Source: Inia geoffrensis | Lineage: Eukaryota; Chordata; Mammalia; Artiodactyla; Iniidae | DNA: 64,000 bases | NCBI GenBank assembly: GCA_036417435.1 | Contig: CM070902.1 | Coordinates: 137,691,886-137,755,885 of the forward strand | Direction of reading: 5' to 3' | In this document: one piece after another, positions 12,240 through 24,094 of the stretch | How positions within the stretch are numbered: the stretch's first letter is position 1 | Layout of the letters: the number at the start of each line of letters is the position of its first letter | The notes under the pieces: generated by a model | Database searches by the model: none | What the model was told of the DNA's origin: nothing | What the model saw: the letters and a program-made list of their open reading frames with translations, nothing else | Made by a program: the position numbers and the translations under genes

Positions 12240-12480
12240 CTTCATTCATTCACCATATATTTGAACGTCTGCTAAATGCTAGGTAAAATTCAATTTACTG
12301 GAAATACAATAGTGAATAAAACAGAGAAAAACCTTTTCTGTCATTGAGCTTACATCTAATGGAAATCATAAGCTCTCCCTTGGGCAACATGAAAATTCCT
12401 ATTATGGCAATAAGCAGATAAATATGTTCTAAATATACACAGGAACACTGTAGTTTGGCATTTCTTATACTTTTCAACCA
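12240..12480. repeat. Ancient interspersed repeat, family not named
   Basis: The text from TTCATTCATTCACCATATAT through GTCTGCTAAATGCTAGG to GAGCTTACATCTAATGG matches a common mammal-wide repeat module. A diverged relative is at 24095-24270. I cannot name the family with confidence. Confidence 0.45.
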
Positions 12481-13139
12481 TTTTGTTCCAACATAGGAGT
12501 CTGCTCTTATTTTAAAGTAGGTTCACCCAGTAAGAGCCAATCAACGGTTCTGATGTCTGCTTCCCATCTGCAGAGTGAGCTTAGACGCTATTAGAAAACC
12601 ACAGGAGATGCCCAAAATTCAACTGGCTATCATTTTTCACGTGTGGAAGAGACGTGAATGGAAGAGACAAAAGTATATGAAAAGACTGCAGAATTTCATA
12701 AAGTTCAAAGATCTTAACAGCCACATGGAATGATATCGACATATTGTGAAGACAAAGAAATGCAAAGTCAATCCAGGGATACAGCCATTTGGGTGGGAGG
12801 GCGGGGGCAGCAGACGGCAAATACACAGAAAAGTCAGGTAGTGCAGCACGTGAGTCTAAAGGATCTCCGCTGTGAGATTTCCCCTTCTGTTCGGTGTGAC
12901 GTGTCTCACATAGTGGTTATAAACAAGGCACTTGGCTTGGCAGTCACAGTCGGAACACCCGAAAATCTCAGCAAGGTAAGAAGGCATCCCCCAAATCCTC
13001 GGCTGACTTTCGTTTTATGTGGAATCACCACAATTACGTTTAATTTGTTAGATTTATAAGAACTACCTAAGTACATTATATAAAAACACATGTTTAACCA
13101 CTTCAATTGTCATTCAGCAATTAATGTACAAAACAAGAA

Positions 13140-13270
13140 TAAAATACAGTTGATCCTCTGTTCCATGGATGCAGACCGGAAGGAACTTGAGCCTCCTTGG
13201 AGTGTGGTATCCGAGGGGTGTCCTGGATCCATTCACCCACAGATGCCGGGGAACCAGAGCACATTACTTT
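13140..13270 (-). mobile_element. Pogo/Tigger-like DNA transposon fragment
   Basis: The phrases CAGTTGATCCTCTGTTCCAT, GAACTTGAGCCTCCTTGG and GGTATCCGAGGGGTGTCCTG resemble Tigger-type non-autonomous elements (consensus phrases of the kind 'gagcatccgcggatttggtatccg'). It is diverged and has no transposase. The orientation is uncertain. Confidence 0.5.
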
Positions 13271-13380
13271 TTTTTTTTCCACATTACATTTTAAAGTGTA
13301 GTAAAAAATAGTTAGGGGGTTTAAGCAAGCTTGTAAATAGGACCAAACATTAACCAAAGGCTCTTTTAAAAAGTAATTGC

Positions 13381-13736
13381 AGGTTTCCCTGGTGGCGCAG
13401 TGGATAAGAATCTGCCTGCCAATGCAGAGGACACAGGTTCGATCCCTGGTCCGGGAAGATCCCACATGCCATGGAGCAGCTAAGCCCATGTGCCACAACT
13501 ACTGAGCCTGTGCTCTAGGGCCCATGAGCCACAACTACTGAGGCCACGTGCCACAACTACTAAAGCCTGCGCACCTAGAGCCCGTGCTCTGCAATAAGAG
13601 GCACGCGTGCAGCAACGAAGAGTAGCCCCTGATCTCCACAACTAGAGAAAGCCCGCGTGCAGCAACAAAGACCCAATGCAGCCAAAAATAAATAAATAAA
13701 TAAATAATTTTTTTAAAAAGAAATGTTTAAAAAAAA
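13381..13736 (+). mobile_element. CHR-type SINE, long form
   Basis: Complete head (TTTCCCTGGTGGCGCAGTGG), B box GGTTCGATCC, internal CCACAACTACTGAG repeats and an AAATA tail. The TSD is AAAAAGTAATTGC at 13368-13380 and 13737-13749, a perfect match. It is antisense to the gene. Confidence 0.93.
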
Positions 13737-14389
13737 AAAAAGTAATTGCTAGTATCAGCTAGACTTAGAGTAATACCACCTGTAAACTGAACCTCAAATC
13801 TTAAAAGAGCTAGATCTTCAAATATGTTTTTCTGTGAGCAGGTCCCACATCAAAGACATACACAAAGAAAGCCCACTACTCCCTGAAGCTGCGTTAATCA
13901 AAGTTATAAGTGACCGCCTTGTATCCAAGTCTGATAGAAACCTCTTTGGCCCGACCCTTCTCCGCCATGTCGCCTTCTCTCGGTGTTCCTCCGTCCTCTT
14001 AGGCTCCTGCTTTGCTGGCTGTTCCTCCTCGGGCACCAGCTGTTAGTCACTCCAGATTCCACCTCGGCCCCCTTCCCTCTTTCCCGCGGGGGGTCTGCGA
14101 CACGCTGAAGCCCTCCACATTCATCTCAGCAGCGCAAGCCTCTCCGCACACCCACACAGGGAACCAGGGGCTGGGCACCCCTCTGAATCCTCACCCACGT
14201 CCAGAGAGCCAGGTCCTTGCTGTGGGTCTTGTTACTCATGGAGTGGTTTAAGCCAGAAATCTGGAAGCCAACTTCACTTCGCCTCCCTCACTCAGCTCCA
14301 GCAAACAGACCCAGACCCCAGGTTTGCTGACTGGACCTCCTCAGCAGCCCCTGGATCTGTTCACTTCCCTTTATTCCTAACAAACACCT

Positions 14390-14480
14390 GAAGGATCAGG
14401 GGTCAACTCGCTATGCCGGTAGGCCAAATCCAGCCTACCAACAATTTAACTATAGGTCTTAACCTGACAAGGCAATTTTC
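14390..14480. repeat. hAT/Charlie-like fragment (tentative)
   Basis: GGGGTCAACTCGCTATGCCG and GGCCAAATCCAGCCTACC resemble the ends of Charlie-type DNA transposons (phrases of the form 'gggccaaatccggcccac'). It is short and diverged. Confidence 0.4.
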
Positions 14481-15117
14481 TTGCCTAAAATATTCCTTCA
14501 CATGTTGAAATTATGTTAAAGTTCAAAATTATGACTTTGAACATGATTAAAAATCCTATCTGCACAGTGATTTGATGTGATTTATAGCACAATATTTTGT
14601 CATTCTTGGTGACAAATTTATAATTTACCATGAATGAATTTATAATTTACCATGTTAAGTAAGATTCTTCTGTTAGCTGAAAACATAACAAAAATAAACT
14701 CCAACATTGTTTCGTTTGCTGTACAACATATTTCAGACTCCCACCAGGGGGAGCTCCCACACCTCCAAACTGCCCTTGAAGCGTGCTGATTTTTCTCAAA
14801 GAGAAATTTAAATGTTCATGTCTTTCTCTCCCAAAAGAACAAAAGTATTGCAATCTCGACTTAAAATCAGAAACTATAACCAAAACATGAGCCACCTGGG
14901 GCAACCACAGGCACACTGGGATTACAAATTACGTCTGAAAGTACCCCAGCTGTTTTGACATTTGTTTTGACCCCTTATGCAGAAGTGTGCCTGGGCAGAT
15001 TATAAAAGGAAAACAAACAAAAACCTACTTCTCTACTTTTGAAACCTCCCACATTATTTTAATAAATTAATTCCTAAATTTGACAGCTAAAAGAAACAAT
15101 AATTCCTTAGTAGTTTT

Positions 15118-15295
15118 TTTTTTAAGATTTTTTTTTTTTTTGATGTGGACCATTTTTAAAGTCTTTATTGAATTTGTTACAATATTGCTTCTGTTCCCTG
15201 AGGCATGTGGGATCCCAGCTCCTTGATCAGGGATCGAACCTGTACCTCCTGCATTGGGAAGCGAAGTCTCAACCACTGGACCGCCAGGGAAGTCC
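15118..15295 (-). mobile_element. Short tRNA-derived SINE
   Basis: Inverted copy whose head ends GGACCGCCAGGGAAGTCCC with B-box complement GGGATCGAACCTG. The poly-T at the left is the A tail. The TSD is CCTTAGTAGTTTT (15105-15117) against CCTAAGTAGTTTT (15296-15308). It differs from the long form by lacking the CCACAACTACTG region. Confidence 0.85.
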
Positions 15296-16489
15296 CCTAA
15301 GTAGTTTTCACGTAAGTGTATGATACTATTTTAGAAGATGGGAAAAGATGTGGTTTGGAGGGGTTAAATGACTTATCAAAGGTCCGAAGGTTAGTTAGTA
15401 GAGAAACAGGAAAAAAAAAAAAAAAAGCAGGTCTTTTAACATAACTCATCAGTATTTTTTCCAAGTAAATCTGAACAGGCCAAGTCTATTTCTCCTAGGT
15501 ACTTAAAAGCCTAAAAATTCTTCAGCATGAAAATATGTCTTAGAAAACCATACCAGGAGATAATGTAACAGTCCAGAAAATAGCCCTGTTAAGACTTCTT
15601 TTGTATGGCATGTATTTTGTGGAGAAGAAGTATGAATTTAGGGAATGGGATGAAAGAGAAAAAAAATTACCTTCCTCTACTTGCTAAAAACTTGGTCTTT
15701 GTGTACCAGGCCAGGGGCAGAATGTGATTCTGTGGGTCTGTGTGCAATTAAACAGGAAAGAAAATGATAGACAAAGTTCTAAGTCATTTGAGATGACTTT
15801 CACTAACAAGAGTAAACCATAACCTGACAAGAGTATATGAGAGTCTATAATGCATTAATCCAGAGAGAATGAACAACAGATTTGAAATTATGATGTTCCC
15901 AGTACTGATCACATATGAAAACCATTCATTTCAGGAACATAATGTATGAAATATAAAAAAAAATTACTTAGATATATCCCAACCTGAGAGTTCTTCTCAT
16001 TTTTCTTCCCTTTCACAATTCTGAATGCTAAATTGTAGAGGCGCTTACAAAGGTAAATCTCTTATACCCACGTGTGTCTCAGTTAGGAACACAGAGCCCA
16101 CAGAAGCCATGTGACCATTCCAGCCAGTGGCCCACACATATGGTGCTACGTACAATACATTCTATACAGCAAATCATTTTGTATAAAATGAGTGCTTTCC
16201 TGGGTCCCTTCTACACAACACTCACACTCTTTAACTGAACTCCTAATTTAGTGTCTCCTGCATAACAGACAGGCTCAGCTGAGTTCGGTTGCTTCACCCT
16301 AATATTAACCATCAGTTGTGTCTCAGCCTTCACCACTACCACTAACCTTCTGGTTCCCAGACCTGTAACCACTGAAACAATATCAGATCTGGAACCACTG
16401 AAACAATATCAGACCCACTCACGAAAATATTTGTAAAACCCTAAGAACTGGCTGAAATGAGTTGTTTTTATTTGTTTTAAGGGAAAAAG

Positions 16490-16977
16490 GGTCGAATATT
16501 AGCCATGAAAAGGAATGAAATTGGGTCACTTGTACACATATGGATGGACCTATAGTCTGTCATACAGAGTGAGGTGAGCCAGAAAGAGAAAAACAAGTAT
16601 CGTATATTAACGCATATATGTGGAATCCAGAAAAATGGTACACATGAACCTATTTCCAGGGCAGGAATAGAGATGTAGACATAGAGAACGGACATGTGGA
16701 CACAGTGGGGGAAGAGGAGGGTGGGATGAATTGGGAGATTAGGACAGACATATATACACTACCATGCATAAAATAGATAGCTAGTGGGAACAAGCTATAA
16801 AGCACAGGAAGCTCAGCTCAGTGCTCTGTGATGACCTAGACAGGTGGGATGGGGGGTGGGGTGGCAGGGAGGTCCACGAGGGAGGGGATATATGTACAAT
16901 GAAGCTGATTCACTTCATTGTACAGCAGAAACTAACACAACATTGTAAAGCAGTTAGACGCCAGTTAAAAAAAAAAA
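16490..16977 (+). mobile_element. L1 3' end, 5'-truncated
   Basis: Covers the last ORF2 codons and the 3' UTR. GATGGACCTATAGTCTGTCA, GAGCCAGAAAGAGAAAAACA, the G-rich tract and CAACATTGTAAAGCAGTTAG ending in poly-A are all shared with the L1 at 1-3455. It is antisense to TMEM131L. Confidence 0.92.
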
Positions 16978-17109
16978 AGTGAATAGTACTTGGTCAGAGC
17001 AACAGATTTCTTTCCAATGTATAATTTAATATTAGACATAAATAAAAATCAATTTTATCATTAAAGAAAAGCACATGTATCACATTTTTCCTTATCCACA
17101 TCTTTTTAA

Positions 17110-17290
17110 AAAAGGCAGTGTGGCCAAGTGGCTTTGTAGTCAACATGGACTGAAGATGAAACCTTGGGGATAATCCCTACCTTTTCCAAGACTCGGCTTC
17201 CTCTTGTATAAAACAGTTAATGGACTCACAGCCATGCTACCAGCATTAAATGTGATACATATGCCAATCACAGTGCATGAAGCAGCCCCT
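17110..17290 (+). repeat. MIR fragment
   Basis: AGTGTGGCCAAGTGGCTTTG through CTCGGCTTCCTCTTGTATAA to CAGCATTAAATG follows the MIR consensus order (lesion head, 'cctcagtttcctcatctgtaaaatg' core, 'gaggattaaatg'). It is diverged, as expected for this age. Confidence 0.6.
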
Positions 17291-17626
17291 CAAAAGGGAG
17301 CATTTGCTTTTTCATTCACAATTCATGCATTCATTTAGTAAAATTCCACAACAAATCATTTAGATGCTTCTAGGAAGCATTTTCTCCACATCAAAGATGT
17401 TAGAAGGGAAACTCCTCTTCCCCAGTCCTTTGGTTTCCAAGAGAAGGGATTTTTTGTCTTAAACGTTTCAAATTCTTCTTGTCTTATTTCATAAATGGTT
17501 CAGAACCCAAGAAAAGAAAGAAGGGGCACTTACTGCACACCATCTCCCACCCCCCTGAAATGTGCCAAAAATCATTAAAAACAAAACATAATGTGGAGAA
17601 CAAGTTAACACTGAAATATTAATATT

Positions 17627-17960
17627 TTTGGTCGGACCAAGTGGCAGTGGCCTGCGTTGTGCAATACCCTGGACTTTTACACTTTGGCAGCTGGCCCTTA
17701 ACGACCACAACCTGGGCTGGCAGTTCCAGGACAGCCATGTGGGATTTCCACCTTGGTAGGTCATGCAGCGTACAGAAGTGCGATCCAAAGACAAGCAGCT
17801 ATTTTTATACAATTGGCTGCCGCTGGGCCTTAAGCAAATGGCAAGTGAGCCCTGAAGGCCTGGCTCAGCCCTTAAGCTTGGACCCACACTCGGCCCAAGT
17901 TCAGGCCCTGTGATGCAGGCTGCTGTGGCTTACCCTTGAGCAATACAGCACGGCTTTGGC
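17627..17960. other. GC-rich unassigned block
   Basis: A GC-richer island in AT-rich intron, beginning after AATATTTTTGGTCGG. It is open on the minus strand across 17489-17887 and on the plus strand across 17641-17913. Neither translation resembles a protein I know, and there are no splice-site-bounded exons. It could be an old repeat or a diverged pseudogene; I cannot tell. Confidence 0.35.
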
Positions 17961-17999
17961 CTAAGTAAGCATGGCACAGACAAGGATGTGAAAGAAAGG

Positions 18000-18960
18000 G
18001 TGTTGCAGTGTACAGTGGTCCCTCAAAAATTTAAACACAGAATTACAATATCCAGCAGTTCCGCTTCTGGGTTTACACCCAAAAGTGACAAGAAGGGCTT
18101 GAACAGGTATTTGTACACCTATATTCACAGCAGCATTACACACAGTAGCCAAATGGAAACATCCCGAAATCCACCAATGGATGAATGAATAAACAAAACA
18201 TGGGATATGTATACAGTGGAATATTATTCAGCCTTAAAAGGGAAGGGAGTGCACTGGTTAAGAACCCGCCTGCCAATGCAGGGGACAGGGGTTCAAGCCC
18301 TGGTCTGGGAAGATTCCACATGCCGCAGAGCAACTAAGCCCATGCGCCACAACTACTGAGCCTGCACTCTAGAGCCCATGAGCCACAACTACTGAGCCCG
18401 CATGCCACAACTACTGAAGTCCACGCATCTAGAGCCCATGCTCCACAACAAGAGAAGCCACCACAATTAGAAGCCCGTGCACCACAACAAAGAGTAGCCC
18501 ACACTCTCCACAACTAGAGAAAAGCCCATGCGCAGCAATGAAAACCCAATGCAGCCAAAAATTAATTAATTAATTGATTTTTTTTTTTAAAAAGGGAAAG
18601 GAAGGGAATTCTGACACCTGCTACAACATGGAGGAACCTTGAAGACACTGAGCTAAGTGAAACACGTCGGTCACGAAAGGATAAATACTGTATGAGTCCA
18701 TGTACGAGGGGACCTAGAATATTCAAATTCATAGAGACAGTAAGTAGAATAATGTTTATTAGGGGCAGAGAGGAGGGGCTAATGAGGAATCACTGCTTAA
18801 TGGGGGACAGAGTTTCAGTTTGGGCAGACGAAAAAGTTCTGGAAGTGGACGGTGGTCATGGCTGCATAGCACTGTGAGTATAATTAGTGCCACTGAACTG
18901 TATACACTTTAAAACGGTTAAAATGGTAAATTCTGTGTTATGCCTATTTTACCCCAAGAA
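18000..18960 (+). mobile_element. Older L1 3' end, split by a SINE
   Basis: The left part (18000-18242) has the typical CCAGCAGTTCCGCTTCTGGG, CATTACACACAGTAGCCAAA and GTGGAATATTATTCAGCC phrases. The right part (18591-18960) continues with GACACCTGCTACAACATGG, GCTAAGTGAAACACG and TGCATAGCACTGTGAG to AAAACGGTTAAAATGG. A SINE sits in the middle at the AAAAGG position, so the L1 is older than the SINE. Confidence 0.9.
18243..18590 (+). mobile_element. CHR-type SINE, long form, inside old L1
   Basis: The head is slightly truncated or diverged (GGGAGTGCACTGGTTAAGAA), the B box is GGTTCAAGCC, and the CCACAACTACTGAG repeats and A-rich tail are present. The TSD is about AAAAGGGAAGG on the left, with AAAAGGGAAAGG on the right. 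Confidence 0.88.
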
Positions 18961-19339
18961 AAGAAAAGCGAAAGGGCAGGGGAAGGAAAAACCAAACCAA
19001 ACCAAAATGGTGTCCCAGTCAGGGCTCTCCTTCTCAAAAGAGAGAGAGCTTCCAGAACACTATCTGGTGCTTCCATAGCCCGATCTTGAAGAAACTGTGT
19101 TGGGTCCAACTCCAGGCAAGCGGTATAGACAGGCTGCTCCAAATTCTCTTCCTTTTTATGCCTTATCTTTATGGATACGAGTCGGAACTGTGAGAAGGTT
19201 TATTTTAAATTCATGTGGTCGGTCCACAGACTCAAGAGTTCCCCTCCAACTCCCTGGCCCTACAGCTATTAATCACCTAAAGGCTAACCGCTGCTTCAGA
19301 TTTTCAAGATCCCAAGTGGAAGATACATAGATGGGGGCA

Positions 19340-21794
19340 GATTTTATAAATAAAGAAGCAATAAGGATAATCTTATTAAAGAGATATGCTGTCATCTTGG
19401 GTTGAGTCAGAATAGCAATTTGACAAAATTATTGCATGCACGAAGAAGGCAACCTCTAAGGGCTGTCCTTGGAACGATGAGGCTCATTCCGGAAATCAGA
19501 AAGGTGCTAGAAGCTTAGAGAAACACTCTCTCATCTTCCTATCAGGACAAGAGGAACAAAAACAAAACAACAAAAATAAGCAAGGCAGGTTGATGAAACA
19601 GGAGGGAGAGAGGGCCACCCTTTGGAGAAAGGTTGACATCTTGGGGAATAACTGGACAGAGCTGCAACAGAAAAGGAGACCTTGACACCCAGTTTAACAG
19701 ACAGAGACAGGGACAGCCTGGAGTCTAACTCAAGTGAGGGAGCAATATCTTCGTGCTTGTTTGAGCCTTAAAACAAACAAACAAACAAAAAAAACCTCTA
19801 ATAAAGGAAGACAAGTGAGATCTCAGAGGACTAGAATTGCTCCTCCTAAAGGAACCAGGATTCAGTTCTAGGAACTGTGGAGAAACACACTTCTAAAGCC
19901 AGGTACAAAACCCACAGTGAGAGCAACTGAGGACCTACCTGCATCTCCAAAGACTGACACAGCTCTACCAAGGGTTACACAAACTCTGGACAGGCTGTGA
20001 GGGGTGGGGGTAGCAGTGGAGATTGGAGATCAGACAAAGATGCTCGGAGAACAGCAGGTGAAGGGACTGTCACCGCCTGTGCCCTGAGGGAACACACTTG
20101 CAAAGTTTATGGCATTAGGACTCAGTCTAAGAGAAGGCACAGCATCAAGGAAACCTACTAAAGCAGAACCAGGGAGAACAAGACAGACTGATGCCAGCCC
20201 TAAATTAGATGCTGGTCTATTGGGAGAGCGTCTCCGACGTAAGAGCACCCAATGCAGGGAATAGAAGAAGATTCGGCAGGCCCAGAACTTAGCGACTGTA
20301 TCTCTCTTGCCTTGGGACAAATCACAAGAAAATACCTAGAGGAACACCTAGAGGAAAAAATAGGGTTAGACCAAAAAGGAAAGAAAAAGGTTTAAAAAAA
20401 AAAAGAAAAAGAAAAAGGAATGCAGCAATTCCAGCAAACAGCAGTAGCTTACAAGCATTAGGGAAAAAGAGACCAGCAAGAGCAGCTGGTTAAACAGCAA
20501 GAAACTCATCTATGCCTCCCTGACAGGAAAAGGGGACAGGAAGAGACCAGCACATCCTGCAAGCAGAACACAGCCTAGAGACAAAGAAGGGCACACACAC
20601 AAGCTGGGGGAGACGGCGTGGGGCTCGGGGGCCAGGAGCTACCCGCACTGGGCCCCAAGCTCCCCGAGTGTCAACAGCAGTTCCCCGCCAGGAATCTGCT
20701 GCAAACAAGCTCCACTTGAAACAAGCTGGACGAAAAGGGGAAAACCTTCCCAAAGAAGCAAGTTCCAGAAGTCTCTGTAAGCTCCTGGTAAGAGGCAACG
20801 GAAACCACACTACAAACAGGTCTCAAAGTCCCCACCCACAGATGCTCCATCCCTTAACAGAGCGGGGACACCCCTCAGCACAGGAGTGCCAGAAACAAGG
20901 GCTCCCTGCAAAAAGGAGAGGACAGACACGCCTGGTGACTGGACTGCCCCATCGCAAGGCTCTGACTCTGAGCACAGACCTGAGAATCTGAGCATCCCGG
21001 TGTCACTTCCGAAGAGAGGAGGTGGCTCCTCCCTAAACTCACCTCCAGACAGACAACCTCTGCCCATAGAGTTTAAGGGCACAGGTCTTGGCCTCAGAAC
21101 AACTGGCATGAGCTGAAGCGGAAACCAAGGTGATGGTTTCAGCCTTCCATCCTTCTCTTTGGCAAAGATGAAGTACTGGGAACAATTCTGCCCAAAATTA
21201 GTGCCTTGAGGGCTGGGGGGCATGTTTTCCAAACTTGGTGGATGTAAGGTTGATAATCTAATATTCCTGTGTGTCTTGTTAAGATTCTAGACTCGGGCTT
21301 CCCTGGTGGCGCAGTGGTTAAGAATCTGCCTGCCAATGCAGGGGACACGGGTTCAAGCCCTGGTCTGGGAAGATTCCACATGCCGCAGAGCAACTAAGCC
21401 CGTGCGCCACAACTACTGAGCCTGTGTGCCACAACTACTGAAGCCCGCGTGCCTAGAGCCCGTGCTCCACAACAAGAGAAGCCACTACCATGACAAGCCC
21501 ACACACCACCATGAAGTGTAGCCCCCACTCACCATGACTAGAGAAAGCCCGCATGCAGCAAAGAAGACCCAACACAGCCAGAAATAAAATAAAAGAAATA
21601 AATAAATTTATTTTTTTAAAAAAAAGATTCTAGACTCAAGCTCCACTTGAAACAAGCAGAGACAGGAGAGACTTAGTGTTGAAGCACTGTAATTTCTGAG
21701 AAGCCCTGGGGAAGCCACGCACATCCTGGCAGGGGGCTTTCCGAGAAGTCCTGGGCAGGGGGCGGGGGGAGTTACCCCAGCTGCACACAGGCAC
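19340..21794. other. Unassigned stretch, in part GC-rich, interrupted by a SINE
   Basis: This sequence has several modest open frames (20030-20320 and 20490-20810 minus; 20668-20991 plus; 20810-21232 minus) without recognisable protein content. A 20-bp exact repeat, AAGCTCCACTTGAAACAAGC, occurs at 20707-20726 and 21638-21657. It may be an L1 5' UTR or LTR-type repeat that I do not recognise. Confidence 0.4.
21295..21623 (+). mobile_element. CHR-type SINE, long form
   Basis: Complete head GGGCTTCCCTGGTGGCGCAG, B box GGTTCAAGCC, then CCACAACTACTGAG repeats and an A-rich tail. The 14-bp perfect TSD is AAGATTCTAGACTC at 21281-21294 and 21624-21637. Removing the SINE and one TSD rejoins the host sequence around it. 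Confidence 0.95.
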
Positions 21795-22004
21795 GGAGAA
21801 GCTCTCTGGCTAAGACAAAAAAAAAAAAAGAAAGGGAATTAGGGAGGACTTCAAATTCTCTGCATGTTAACTCACAGGCCAACATAATTTGATATGGGAC
21901 TAGAACCTTGAACTTTCATGTCTTGCCAAGGATTACTTCTCTGAATTTTAAATTTTTCCCTGAGAGTTTCATAATAGGAGAGGGTTTATATACAAAAACT
22001 TTTT

Positions 22005-22215
22005 TAAGTGATAAATGTATTTTAGCTATGTGCCAGATACTAGGTTCTAAGCTTTTTACATGTATTCATTTATTCAATAACTATAGCACTACTATGAGGT
22101 AGTGCTATTGTCTGTTTTGTAGATAAACTGAGACATAAAAGGGTTAGGTAAACTGGCCAAGAACACTCAGGACCAAGACTTTTACCCAGGTGGCCTGGTT
22201 TTAGAATTCACTTTC
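22005..22215 (-). repeat. MIR, inverted
   Basis: GTGCCAGATACTAGGTTCTA, ACATGTATTCATTTATTCAA, ATGAGGTAGTGCTATTGTC, TTTTGTAGATAAACTGAG and CTGGCCAAGAACACTCAG follow the reverse MIR consensus in order. Confidence 0.85.
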
Positions 22216-22924
22216 TTACTAACTTCACTATACAGTTCTGTGATGGGGCATCCTTATAAGGCTGGGTTGTTGTTTTTTTTTTTTTTTTTGGAATATCTTA
22301 ATTCTGTTATTTGATCCCCTTTCAAAGCTCTGGTAAGCTTTATTGGATACTTGAAAAGAATTTGGGATAGGAAACAGATGAGGATATGAACTTCAGACCT
22401 GGGGCATAGTGTGGCTTTGGAGCAGATTATTGATGAATTATTATAATGCATCTCAGAGCTTTCCAGGGGAAAACTCAACCGTGCATCCCAGTGGTCCACA
22501 GAGGATCGACAAAGCAGGGCTGGTACCAGTGGGAGAAGGAACAGGCTCAGGAAGGCAGGAGCACGGCCACGGGAAGTCTTCTCATCCCCGTGCAGAGAGG
22601 GAGGGCCATGGGCATAAAAACGGGCAAGCCCAAAGGGTCAAAAGTCCAAAACTGAGGAGCGGTATTAGGAAAGTAAACACTAAACACTAAATACTCCTGA
22701 TACTTCTGTTCCTTTGCCCCAAGCCTTCCTCCCCCCTCAAGGTAGAGGCAGTTGCCTATTAGTGAGCCACAGACAATGGCCCTGTACTGCAGGCAGGGTG
22801 ACAGGGCGGGGGCTGTTGGAGGAGTTGGTTTCTTTTCTCCTTCTCTCTATGTCCTGGGTAAGGGTGTTTGTCCTTGATTCAAACATCCCTTCCATAAGAG
22901 GAAATGCATGGTCAACAGGCACGT

Positions 22925-23326
22925 GAAAAGATGAATGCTAATCATCAGGGAAATGGAAGTCAAAACCACAATGAGATTATCACCTCACACCTGACAGAAC
23001 GGCTATCCTCAAAAAGAACACAAATAACCAAACGCTGGTGAGCATGTGGAGAAAAGGGAACCCTGTTACACTGGTGGAGCGAATGTAAGTTGGTGCAGCC
23101 ACTGTGGAAAATAGTATGGAGGTTTCTCAAAACACTAAAAATAGAACTACCACATGACCCAGCAATTCCACTCCTGGGTATATATCCGAAAAATACAGAA
23201 ACACTAATTTGAAAAGATACATGCACCCCAATGTTCATAGCAGTTTTATTTACAATTGTCAAAATACGGAAGCAACCTAACTGTCCAACAACAGATGAAT
23301 AGATATGGATAAAGAAGAGATGTGGT

Positions 23327-23377
<51 letters not shown>

Positions 23378-23818
23378 ATGGAATACTACTAGCCATGAAG
23401 GAGAATGAAATTTTGCCATTTGCAACAATATGGATGGACTTGGGGGGTATTACGCTAAGTGAAGTAAGTCAGACAGAGAAAGACAAATACTGTATGATTT
23501 CACTTATCTGAAACACAAAAAAAAACTAGTGAATAAAACAAAAAAGAAGCAGACTCACAGATATAGAGAACAAACGAGTGATTACCAGTGGGGAAAGGAA
23601 AGAGGGGAGGGGCAAGACAGAGGTAGAGGGTTAAGAGGCATAAACTATCATGTGTAAAATAAGCTACAAGGGTACATTGTGCAACACAGGGAGTATAGCC
23701 AATATTTTATAATAAGTATAAATGGAGTATAACCTTTAAAACTTGTGAATCATTATATTGTACACCTGTAACTTATGTAATATGGTACATCAACTATACT
23801 TCAACTAAAAAAAAAGTC
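22925..23818 (+). mobile_element. L1 3' end with internal TA microsatellite
   Basis: Begins in late ORF2 (GAAAAGATGAATGCTAATCA, CAAAACCACAATGAGATTAT), continues with GAGCATGTGGAGAAAAGGGA and CCCAGCAATTCCACTCCTGG, and ends GTACATCAACTATACTTCAA followed by poly-A. A (TA)n run expanded within it. It is antisense to TMEM131L. Confidence 0.92.
23325..23377. repeat. (TA)n microsatellite
   Basis: An uninterrupted TA run at about 23339-23370, flanked by ACATACATACAT on the left and ACACACA on the right. The position in the host L1 is normally occupied by a shorter alternating run. Confidence 0.95.
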
Positions 23819-24094
23819 CCTTCCAATGGGCCACACCACGGTCTACCTGGGGGCCGGGGGTTAGCAACTCTGACCCTCTTACATCAGCTGACACAGAATG
23901 TGGCTTATCAGTAATATAAATTTAGTTTTCCAGCTCCTTATTCTTATATATCCACCAGTTCAGAACCTGAGGAAGAGAGGTGCTATCTATTTATTTGGGC
24001 ACCTTCAAGTCTTCTAACAAAAGTTTCTGGAATATTCTAATATAGTGAATGTTGGCAGAATGATAATTTCTTGCTTTTTAAGGTCATTTATTCA

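Noticed and set aside
13381..13460. tRNA-Glu-like sequence with A and B boxes
   Set aside because: It is the tRNA-derived head of a SINE; the 3' half of a tRNA and a foldable acceptor stem are absent, and 16 other SINE copies exist in the window.
20810..21232. 140-aa minus-strand open frame
   Set aside because: No similarity to a known protein. It lies in a GC-rich unassigned block where frames on the other strand are equally open.
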